Under the pieces are notes generated by a model that saw only the letters and a program-made list of their open reading frames with translations, was not told the DNA's origin and searched no databases. A DNA stretch of 64,000 nucleotides from Scybalomonas sp905214925 (GTDB taxonomy: Bacteria; Bacillota; Clostridia; Lachnospirales; Lachnospiraceae), in NCBI GenBank assembly GCA_905214925.1, contig CAJMOB010000003.1, positions 94,531 through 158,530 on the forward strand. The letters run 5' to 3'. This document shows positions 27,943-36,177 of the stretch, piece after piece. The position numbers and the translations under genes are program-made. The number at the start of each line of letters is the position of its first letter. Position 1 is the stretch's first letter.

Positions 27943-28950
27943 TTATTCTCCCGTAATCCCCGTACGATCGATACTTTCTACAAAGTTTCTTTGAAGAACT
28001 AAATACATCAAGAGCAATGGTAAAATGCTAAGCATCGTAGCTGCCATTTTAATAGACTCGTTGATATTAATCATTTGACTATTGGCAACACTGGCCGCTG
28101 AGTTATAACTATCTTCAAATGTTTTTAATGCAACAACAAGTGTATTAAAACTATCGGTACCTGCAAATGCTCCTACCACATACAATTGGGTTAAATACGC
28201 TTCGTTCCAATACCATACGATAGAAAATAAAAATACAACTAATATGGCTGGCGCAGCGGAAGGTAATGCAATTTTAAAGAACGCTTTTAAATGACCTGCT
28301 CCATCGATTTTTGCCGCCTCAATTAACGCCTTTGGCACCTGTTTAAAAAATTGATAATATACTAAAATGTATAACTGACTTTTTAATCCCTGCCCTAAAA
28401 TAGCAGGAATGATAAATGCCTTTAAGGAATTTAATATACCAATATCCGAATACAAAACATACGTTGGCATCATTGTAATCTGTGGTGGAAGGACGAAAGA
28501 GAATAATAAAATTCCCATCATCAGTTTCTTTCCACAGAAATCATAACGAGCAAATCCGTATCCAATGACGGCACAGACGAACATATTAATTAAGGTCGGA
28601 ACGCCTGCTACGATAATGGAATCTTTTAATGTATTCCAAAAATCCATTGCCTTTGCCGCATTTTCATAATTGGCTACATATAAGGTACTTGGTAACCAGT
28701 TAATGGAAGTGTCCAATAAGTCATCCACTGACATAAAACTTTTGCTTATCATATATAAAAGGGGATATAAGTAAACAAATCCAATACTAAATAATAAAAC
28801 ATAGACGACGGTTTGCTTACCAATTCCTTCTTTATCTTTACTTCCAAATAAAAACCGTTTTATGGCATCTCTTTTACTTCGCTTATAAAGGGTCACCGCC
28901 TTATTTTGTTGTAATCGCCTTCCTTTGTTCCCTTCTCCTCTTTGTTTCAT
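27943..28950 (-). CDS. CUT1 ABC permease, MalG/UgpE-type
   Basis: 335 aa, six predicted helices after a basic N-terminal tail of about 45 residues. The EAA loop that docks the ATPase is EAAKIDGAGHLKAFFKIALP. Partner of the permease encoded immediately upstream, which its gene overlaps by 50 nt; its own AAGGAGG lies inside that gene. Confidence 0.93.
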   Translation of the reverse strand: MKQRGEGNKGRRLQQNKAVTLYKRSKRDAIKRFLFGSKDKEGIGKQTVVYVLLFSIGFVYLYPLLYMISKSFMSVDDLLDTSINWLPSTLYVANYENAAKAMDFWNTLKDSIIVAGVPTLINMFVCAVIGYGFARYDFCGKKLMMGILLFSFVLPPQITMMPTYVLYSDIGILNSLKAFIIPAILGQGLKSQLYILVYYQFFKQVPKALIEAAKIDGAGHLKAFFKIALPSAAPAILVVFLFSIVWYWNEAYLTQLYVVGAFAGTDSFNTLVVALKTFEDSYNSAASVANSQMININESIKMAATMLSILPLLLMYLVLQRNFVESIDRTGITGE

Positions 28951-29920
28951 GTCTTACTCTCCTCCTTTCCAGCTTCCGTTGTAGACGAGCTTGTTTTCTC
29001 ATCTGCTTTTTATGCCTTTTTATATTTTTTTCATATTCATCTTTTCGCCCAGCAATAATTAACGTTACAACACCAATCATAAACAACTCAATAATAGAAT
29101 ACATCCATGCCATTGCTGATGCATAACCATATCCTCCATCAACGGAAAACATAGTTGTATAGATTAAGTTAATAATATCGTTTTGCTCATTGTTTGACAT
29201 AAAGACAACCGTATAAATGGCATTTAATAAAATCATCGGTTTAATCGTCGGCAATGTAATTTTCCAAAAACATTCCCAACTAGAACCACCATCAATCTTT
29301 GCTGCCTCATATAAAGAAGCATCGATTTTTTGTAAAGCTGCTAAAAAGAGTAAAATTTGTACACCAGAATACCAGAGCAACATAACAAAGTTTGAAAATA
29401 CACTTCCAATAGGCTCTGCTAAAAAGTGTGGTAAATATTGATCGAGCAACTGCTCTATCATCGTAGCATCCATAACTGGTATTGTTGCAGCACCTTGATC
29501 CGTCAACTGATTCATAACCGGTCCGCTGGCAATAATGACGGGCAAGAAAAAAATCAATCGGAAAAATCCTCTACATTTGATTTTGCCGTTTAATAACATA
29601 GCAATCATTAAAGCAAATACAACAATAACTGGTATAGCTAATATGGTTTCTGCCAGATACGTCATAAGGTTTGTCACAAAGTCTGGATCTTCTGCCCAAA
29701 TGTTTGTAAAATTCTTCATTCCGACAAAAGTGCTAATTCTTCCTTTTGGCGTCATCTTAATTTTATTAAGAGCGAAAACAAAGGATTGAAAAAGAGGATA
29801 GATGACAAAAATAATAGCGCCGAGCATCCAAGGAGCTACGAATAAATACCCAACTCGATCTTCTCTTGCCTGCAATCGCCCTGGGCGATACTTTTTGTTT
29901 GGTTCGCTTTTCTGTCTCAC
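28901..29920 (-). CDS. CUT1 ABC permease, MalF/UgpA-type
   Basis: 339 aa from a GTG start that overlaps the stop of the DUF5696 gene (GTGA), so translation is coupled. Six helices, EAA loop EAAKIDGGSSWECFWKITLP. It ends in a very basic, probably helical tail of about 45 residues (KRHKKQMRKQARLQRKLERR), which is unusual for this family and would lie in the cytoplasm. Confidence 0.92.
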   Translation of the reverse strand: MRQKSEPNKKYRPGRLQAREDRVGYLFVAPWMLGAIIFVIYPLFQSFVFALNKIKMTPKGRISTFVGMKNFTNIWAEDPDFVTNLMTYLAETILAIPVIVVFALMIAMLLNGKIKCRGFFRLIFFLPVIIASGPVMNQLTDQGAATIPVMDATMIEQLLDQYLPHFLAEPIGSVFSNFVMLLWYSGVQILLFLAALQKIDASLYEAAKIDGGSSWECFWKITLPTIKPMILLNAIYTVVFMSNNEQNDIINLIYTTMFSVDGGYGYASAMAWMYSIIELFMIGVVTLIIAGRKDEYEKNIKRHKKQMRKQARLQRKLERRRVRHETKRRREQRKAITTK

Positions 29921-32289
29921 TTTGTATCACCTACCTTATATGATAATGCTGGGATTATTTCACCATCCTCTTCCACTTGTTGTTCTCCATAGTTTACATA
30001 TACTTTTGTTCCGTTGGAATATGTGACAATCACAAGATTCCCGTTCTTTTTATGCTCTTCAATAGTAGCACCTGCTATCTTATCGTTTAAGCTCTTAAGT
30101 TCATCATAATATTCCTGAATCTCTTTTTTATAAGTGCTATATTTTGATGTATAGAGGAAGTTGGAATTGGTATTGATTAATTCGCTTGGATCTTCCCAAG
30201 TTAAATAAAACGATGGATAAATTCCTGTTTCCACTAATTTTAAGAAAAACTTTTGCTTATCCGCCTCAAAATTCGTATAATCGGCATACATTGGCATAAC
30301 ACCTTTTAACGCGATGGATAAAAATGGAATACTTTCATCCGTAAAAATGTAATCCGAATCCGAAACTGGCATATCGGTAATCCCATCGATATATTTCCAA
30401 TAAGGGGCAAATGGCTCATCTAATATCAAATCTATGTTTTGTTTTAATTCAGAAAACATAAGGTCGTATTCTTGTAACGTATCGGAACGCATATGAGATT
30501 TTCCATTATAAGTCCAAGTAAATAATGTGTTTCCAACGCCATTTAAAGCTAACTTTTCTATTCCTTTTTGTTTCATCTCTTTTGTCAACTGATTTAAAAG
30601 AGTTTTGCTTCTCGTTGGTGTTAAAAACTTCATCGTTTCATAGACTTCTTTATACGTCTCTTCTTGATACAGACGTTTATCAATTTTTTTCACAACATGA
30701 AACGTCGTATTTCCAGTATCTGGATTGGCACGAAGACCATCGGTATGTAAATAAAAATCAATATTTGTATCTTTCGTCTCCTCTATAAGCTCTGTTAACG
30801 CTTTTGTACCACCAATTTTAGAATCCGCTTTATAATCCGCAACTGGCAAGTTGTAAACTCCACCTTTTTGCCAGCCTTTATAAAAAGAAAGGATATCGGT
30901 TACTCCAACTTCCTCCAATTCTTTATAAATTGTTTGAATCTGTTCCACCGTTGTCATTGTGACCGCCCGTTTAAAAAACAGCCAATTTTCTCGCTCCGTC
31001 CCAAGGAAATCCAAACGGATTTTAAATCCATGATCCGTCGCCTCTAATCCACCTTCGTTCAATAAATATTGGCGATACGATTTCGCAAGCCCTGTATAAT
31101 CGGCTTCCCCTTTTCCTACGAAGTTATATCGAATTTGAATATCATATGGAATTTTATCGGTTACTCTGGAAACAGAACCACCAGACTTTGATGTTGGCTG
31201 TGTATAAACCGTATGTTTCATAAACTTTGCCGAAATCCAGTTATAGTTTGTATAAGCACCATTAGGATAAGCCTCAATCGTTGCTGCTTCTGCTCCACTT
31301 TCAATAATGGCTAAATATCCCATATCCGAATCCGTATGCACCATTCCATAGACAGGAGCCATAATATTCTCACCATCGTTTACTGTTTGATAAGAATCCC
31401 AGAAGAGAGAAAGTACATAAGAGGAATCAATTCCAACATCACTTCCATAAACCTTTTGGGAATATGCCATAGAAAAACGACCTTCTTTATCGTCTAAGTT
31501 GATCAAAGCTCCATTCCCATCGGGAACGAGCATATATCCTTTTCGTTCCCCTAAATAGGTATATCCCAAAAATGGATAAACATAGATATTCCCAATTTTT
31601 GACTTTTCTGACTGTTCTACAATGGAGTCATCCGGGATTTTTGCAACAAAACTTCCATCATCATTTAAAGTCACTTGAAGTTCTAGAGAAATCTGTTGTT
31701 TTGGATAGACAATCTTAGCTACAAATCCATCCGTTCCCACTGTCACATCAATTTCTGCCCCAGAATTAATTAAATCTAATTTGGGCTGTTGTGTATTGAC
31801 ATCTTCTTGTAATTCAATGGCAATCCCTGATTGCATAAAACCTTGCCAAGCGGCATTACTTTTTCCATCATTATCCTGAACTGTGGATTCCATAATAACC
31901 CCTGTTCTCTTGTCTCGAATCAAAATAGAAAGGGTTTCTTCTTTTAAATACATTTCATAATTACCTTTTGATAAAATGCGTTTATGCCCCATAATCTCTT
32001 CTTTTGACTCTGGATAAATAGCCTGTTCTACGGCTTTTTCATTGGATAGCTGTACAACTCCTGTGCTATCAACGGCTTCTCCAACCGTTCCTCCACTGGT
32101 ACTATTTGTAGCTTCTCCTTCCGTTGTATTTTCCGTCTCCGTCGTATTTTCTGTCATCTCTGTGGCTGTAGACTGCTTTGTATCGGCATTTTCATCCTCT
32201 ACAACAGCACCTGCTGTCACTGTATGAAATGCGAGCATCGCTGACAAAAGAAATGCAAAAGTTTTTTTACTGAACCGTTTTTTATTCAA
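29917..32289 (-). CDS. Secreted DUF5696 protein
   Basis: 790 aa from a TTG start (GAGAGGTGG upstream) overlapping the previous stop by 8 nt. Signal peptide (about 1-28, cleavage near TAGA), a Thr/Glu/Asn-rich linker (about 30-80), a beta-rich N-terminal part (about 95-400) and a C-terminal part with barrel-like alternation (VTDILSFYKGWQKGG, IDFYLHTDGLRANPDTG, LILDEPFAPYWKYIDG). I recognise the DUF5696 family by this layout and its usual place in Firmicutes ABC/glycosidase loci. The C-terminal half may be a TIM barrel of the glycosidase type; catalytic residues are not established. No lipobox is seen. Confidence 0.75.
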   Translation of the reverse strand: MNKKRFSKKTFAFLLSAMLAFHTVTAGAVVEDENADTKQSTATEMTENTTETENTTEGEATNSTSGGTVGEAVDSTGVVQLSNEKAVEQAIYPESKEEIMGHKRILSKGNYEMYLKEETLSILIRDKRTGVIMESTVQDNDGKSNAAWQGFMQSGIAIELQEDVNTQQPKLDLINSGAEIDVTVGTDGFVAKIVYPKQQISLELQVTLNDDGSFVAKIPDDSIVEQSEKSKIGNIYVYPFLGYTYLGERKGYMLVPDGNGALINLDDKEGRFSMAYSQKVYGSDVGIDSSYVLSLFWDSYQTVNDGENIMAPVYGMVHTDSDMGYLAIIESGAEAATIEAYPNGAYTNYNWISAKFMKHTVYTQPTSKSGGSVSRVTDKIPYDIQIRYNFVGKGEADYTGLAKSYRQYLLNEGGLEATDHGFKIRLDFLGTERENWLFFKRAVTMTTVEQIQTIYKELEEVGVTDILSFYKGWQKGGVYNLPVADYKADSKIGGTKALTELIEETKDTNIDFYLHTDGLRANPDTGNTTFHVVKKIDKRLYQEETYKEVYETMKFLTPTRSKTLLNQLTKEMKQKGIEKLALNGVGNTLFTWTYNGKSHMRSDTLQEYDLMFSELKQNIDLILDEPFAPYWKYIDGITDMPVSDSDYIFTDESIPFLSIALKGVMPMYADYTNFEADKQKFFLKLVETGIYPSFYLTWEDPSELINTNSNFLYTSKYSTYKKEIQEYYDELKSLNDKIAGATIEEHKKNGNLVIVTYSNGTKVYVNYGEQQVEEDGEIIPALSYKVGDTK

Positions 32290-34327
32290 ACCGATACACC
32301 ACCTCTCTTATTAGTGTCACAACAAAGTTGATGACTTGTGTAAATAACATATAAATAATAAATACGACTAACGCCATAATTAATAACGTAAATAAAGTTA
32401 ATAAAACAATTTTTATTGTCTGTAACACGGAATAGTTATTAATTTCTTTTATCATGACAAAAAGAAGAACTAACATCCAAGCCACAATAAATAAATTTAA
32501 AAATTTTATAATAAACTGTTCGTTATAAGTAATTACATTGCTTATGATAATGACAAATGGTTTTAATAATAAAAATGGCACGAAACAATAAGCAAAGCCG
32601 CAATAAACCTGACGAAATGATCCTTCCCCTTCATTAATCGTAACGACTAAATAGTTACAAATTACAATGGAAAAGAATACAATTAAAACTTCTGCAATAT
32701 CAGAAACTAAGTTGTATCTTCCTTCCACAACGCCTCGGAATAAAAATCCCATATAATATTTATTAATAATCCAAATAATAACGAAAGCACTTAGCAATAA
32801 GTTAGCACAAAGGTAAGAATTCTTTCCTTCTCTGCGCACCCCATAACAGCCATCAATCGGATGTTTCATAAAATACGTTCCATATCGCACTTGTGTGACA
32901 AGTTTGATTTGCCCTACTTGCTGAATTTTCGATAACACAGGTTGAAAAACACGGTATTTTCTTTGAATAACTCGTAATATTTTAATGCCAACGAAAATTC
33001 CTACCAATAGTAAAAAGGCAGTTACTAAATTTTCTTGAAGCCATAGATTTCGAATCTCCCAAAAAGCATCGGAATATCCATCATAATCTTTGGAAAGTCT
33101 TGCATATCGCAACGCCTCTTCATAGTTTTCTTCTTGTAAATACGCTCTTCCCATAGCTTTATTGGCATAATCAAACAAGCTATTCATTGTAAGTACTTCG
33201 GTAAGAGGTTCTTTACTTTTCGTGTAGCGTCCTTTGGAATATAAGTACAACGCATTATGTAAGTTATCGGTAAACTCTGTTGGTCGAAATATATGAATTT
33301 GACGTTTATCCGAATCTAACAGATAAATATTATCTTCTTCATCTACTGCAATGGCTTCTACTTTGGAACAGAGTCCAATTCGATATCGTCCATCGTCCCG
33401 ACCGCCAAATACAAAGAGCAGTTCCCCTTCGCTGTTATATTCATAGACATATCCATCGTTATCTGCCACAAAAACGTTGTCATAATTTCCTGTTGTGACC
33501 GCCACTGGAAGATCCGCATAATAAGGATCTTCTCCTAACAAGTTTGTTCCTGCAATATTTAATTTTTTTAATGTGTAGTCTTTATTTCCTTGTGTCACCG
33601 TATAAATAAGCCCATTATCATCAATACAAAAGTTCGTCGGTGTTGATGGAATATTTCCTAATAATTTGGCTCTTTGGGCATCGTTTAAAATGATTCTTTG
33701 AATCATCTGTAATGGATTTAAAAAGGTGTAGTTGGTTCCAAAATACCCTAAAAAAGAACCTCCGTTAGAAGGACTAATCTGTACAATACCGTTTGTATTT
33801 CCTTCGCATATCACATACATATTCCCACCATTATTAACGGTGATCTTCGTCGGTTTAAAACTCTGTTTTTCCCCATAAATAGGAGAATCTGGTCTTCCAT
33901 ATTCTTTAATTAATTTTCCTTTTTTGTTAAAGACAAAAATCTTTTGAGCCCCTTGATCTGCCACATAAATCGTATTATCTTTTGTGACACTCACACCGGT
34001 TGGAGATACTAACACACCTTCTCCAATTGTCTGAATCAGATTTCCTTCTTTATCAGAAACCAAAATTACTTTTTTGGAAGAATCCGCAATATAAAGAAGT
34101 CCTTCTTTTGAAATCGTCAAATCTCTTGGTGTCTCAAAGGAAACTTCCCCGATTCTTGTAATCGCTTGCACTGGAGTATAAGCGGTTTGTGTTTCTAATA
34201 TCCTTCCATATCCATCTACCATATACGTTTTATATGGCACTTCTGCAAATACTTCTGCAACTGGAAGGGGTAATGCCAACAACAATGCGAACACTCCAAT
34301 CAAGAGCTTTCTTATTCTGTTTTTCAT
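32282..34327 (-). CDS. NHL-propeller, TPR and Yip1 membrane protein
   Basis: 681 aa. Signal peptide (about 1-28), then a propeller of NHL repeats outside the cell (about 55-345; repeated TPRDLTISKEGLLYIADSS, SPTGVSVTKDNTIYVADQG, KVEAIAVDEEDNIYLLDSD). A short TPR-like helical stretch follows (about 365-420, AMGRAYLQEENYEEALRYA), one helix (about 435-455), and a Yip1-type block of about five membrane helices (about 505-680). Function unknown. The propeller may bind glycan or the binding proteins. GGGGAGG lies 7 nt before the ATG. It sits between the two permease pairs. Confidence 0.8.
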   Translation of the reverse strand: MKNRIRKLLIGVFALLLALPLPVAEVFAEVPYKTYMVDGYGRILETQTAYTPVQAITRIGEVSFETPRDLTISKEGLLYIADSSKKVILVSDKEGNLIQTIGEGVLVSPTGVSVTKDNTIYVADQGAQKIFVFNKKGKLIKEYGRPDSPIYGEKQSFKPTKITVNNGGNMYVICEGNTNGIVQISPSNGGSFLGYFGTNYTFLNPLQMIQRIILNDAQRAKLLGNIPSTPTNFCIDDNGLIYTVTQGNKDYTLKKLNIAGTNLLGEDPYYADLPVAVTTGNYDNVFVADNDGYVYEYNSEGELLFVFGGRDDGRYRIGLCSKVEAIAVDEEDNIYLLDSDKRQIHIFRPTEFTDNLHNALYLYSKGRYTKSKEPLTEVLTMNSLFDYANKAMGRAYLQEENYEEALRYARLSKDYDGYSDAFWEIRNLWLQENLVTAFLLLVGIFVGIKILRVIQRKYRVFQPVLSKIQQVGQIKLVTQVRYGTYFMKHPIDGCYGVRREGKNSYLCANLLLSAFVIIWIINKYYMGFLFRGVVEGRYNLVSDIAEVLIVFFSIVICNYLVVTINEGEGSFRQVYCGFAYCFVPFLLLKPFVIIISNVITYNEQFIIKFLNLFIVAWMLVLLFVMIKEINNYSVLQTIKIVLLTLFTLLIMALVVFIIYMLFTQVINFVVTLIREVVYRFE

Positions 34328-34344
34328 ACGTTGCCTCCCCTTTT

Positions 34345-35220
34345 TTATTTCAGTCCAGAATTTGCCATCGTGTTCATAAAGCTTTTACGAAGCACAAGGA
34401 ACATTAAGAAGTTTGGTAAAAATAAAAGCAAAGCTCCTGCTGCCGCTATCCCTTGTCCTGCTACATTATTATTATTTAAACTAATAAATGTATTTAAGTA
34501 AAATGGTAATGTCTTCATTCCATCGTTATCAATATATAAGTTGGAAGTTTCCACATTAGTCCAAACTTGTTGAAAGGCTAAAATCGCACAAGTAGCAATG
34601 GCTGGTCTTATTAATGGAAGAATAATTTTCCAATAAATTCGAAATTCTCCAGAACCATCAATATAGGCTGCCTCAATTAAACTATCTGGTATTTGGTCAA
34701 TAAATTGTTTTACTAAAAACAGTCCAACTGGCAATGCAATAATTGGAAGAATATGGGCCAAATAGGTATCTTTTAACCCTAAAATATCCACAATTAAATA
34801 GCGTGGAATCATAACAGCAACTGGCACGAACATCAACGCTGCATTGTTAATTTCCAAAATCGTATTTTTGCCACGGAATTTTAATTTGGATAGTGCAAAA
34901 CCTGACATCGTAGCAAAAATAACACTGGCAACAATGACGATGGCGGATACAATCACGCTATTAAATACATATCGGCTAATTGGAATTCCAGACGTTGACG
35001 ATGCTTTTAATAATTTTCCAAAGTTATCAAGCGTTGGCCTTACAACATAAAATTTAGGAGGATAGGCAAACAATTCATCCATCGGCTTAAAAGCATGACA
35101 AATTAAAAATACAATTGGCAACCCAAAGAAAATTGCAAGTGGGATTAACACTAATAAAATTTTTATTTGTCCTTTTTCAAATCTTTGGGGATTAATACGG
35201 TTTCCACGGTAACTGCTCAT
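34345..35220 (-). CDS. CUT1 ABC permease, MalG-type (second transporter)
   Basis: 291 aa, six helices, EAA loop EAAYIDGSGEFRIYWKIILP. The start is the ATG at 35220, 6 nt from GGGAGGG; the longer ORF start would run into the previous gene. It belongs with the permease 14 nt upstream and the 999-aa binding protein. Confidence 0.92.
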   Translation of the reverse strand: MSSYRGNRINPQRFEKGQIKILLVLIPLAIFFGLPIVFLICHAFKPMDELFAYPPKFYVVRPTLDNFGKLLKASSTSGIPISRYVFNSVIVSAIVIVASVIFATMSGFALSKLKFRGKNTILEINNAALMFVPVAVMIPRYLIVDILGLKDTYLAHILPIIALPVGLFLVKQFIDQIPDSLIEAAYIDGSGEFRIYWKIILPLIRPAIATCAILAFQQVWTNVETSNLYIDNDGMKTLPFYLNTFISLNNNNVAGQGIAAAGALLLFLPNFLMFLVLRKSFMNTMANSGLK

Positions 35221-35234
35221 TTTCTTCCCTCCCA

Positions 35235-36167
35235 TCACAAATCTTTGCTCGAAAACAGTTTTCCAAATATTTTTGAGAAAATCCATACAATTGCAAGTAA
35301 TATGACAGATACAGCTGCTGCATATCCCATTTCATATCGAATGAATCCATAGTCTTCAATATGGTTGACAATTAACTGTCCTGCATATTGAGGAGTTGGA
35401 TTTGAACCTGCAAGCTGAACACCAATGGCACCATTTTGGAACGTACCTACAATGGCCATAACCGCACCAAATAACATCTGTGGTTTCATCGTTGGAATGG
35501 TAATGTAGATCATTTCTTGGAATCGGTTTTTCACCCCATCGATAGCTGCCGCCTCATAAAGGCTCTCATCGGCATTTAAAATACCCGCTAACATAGCTAA
35601 AAAACCAACTCCCATACTGGACCAAAGGGCAACAATAATCATAATTGGAAGCAAATATCGAACATCGATGAGCCATAAAATTGGTTCATCAATGACTCCC
35701 ATTTTCATTAAAATACTATTCAGATACCCCATCTGATCTCCTGAGAAAATAACTTTCCAAAGTACGGTCATCGCTGTTAATCCGGTAATACTTGGAGAAT
35801 AGAAAATAACCGTTAAAATGGTTCTTGATATTGGCTCTAACTGTGCTAGTGCCCAAGCAACCAAGAAGGATAATAAATATCCTCCTGGTCCTACAATTAA
35901 TGCATAAATAATTGTATTTGGCAGTACCTTTTGCATAAAAACTTGGTCTTTTGTAAATAAGGTTACATAATTCATAAATCCGCTAAACGTAGGCGTTTGA
36001 ATCGTATCGAAGCTAGTAAACGAAAGCCCTATCGCCACGATCATTGGAATTACGATAAATGCTGTAAATAAAAGCAAATAAGGTAAAAGAAAAATATACG
36101 CTTTTCGGTTCGAGTTTTCCCTTTTTGCGATCAAGGTTTTCCCCCTTGTTTGTTGTATTGTAGCCAT
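35235..36167 (-). CDS. CUT1 ABC permease, MalF-type (second transporter)
   Basis: 310 aa, six helices, EAA loop EAAAIDGVKNRFQEMIYITIP. Its ribosome site AGGAGG overlaps the stop of the binding-protein gene (36178). No ATPase gene is in the locus, so a shared MsmX/UgpC-type ATPase elsewhere is assumed. Confidence 0.93.
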   Translation of the reverse strand: MATIQQTRGKTLIAKRENSNRKAYIFLLPYLLLFTAFIVIPMIVAIGLSFTSFDTIQTPTFSGFMNYVTLFTKDQVFMQKVLPNTIIYALIVGPGGYLLSFLVAWALAQLEPISRTILTVIFYSPSITGLTAMTVLWKVIFSGDQMGYLNSILMKMGVIDEPILWLIDVRYLLPIMIIVALWSSMGVGFLAMLAGILNADESLYEAAAIDGVKNRFQEMIYITIPTMKPQMLFGAVMAIVGTFQNGAIGVQLAGSNPTPQYAGQLIVNHIEDYGFIRYEMGYAAAVSVILLAIVWIFSKIFGKLFSSKDL

Positions 36168-36177
36168 TCTCTCCCTC

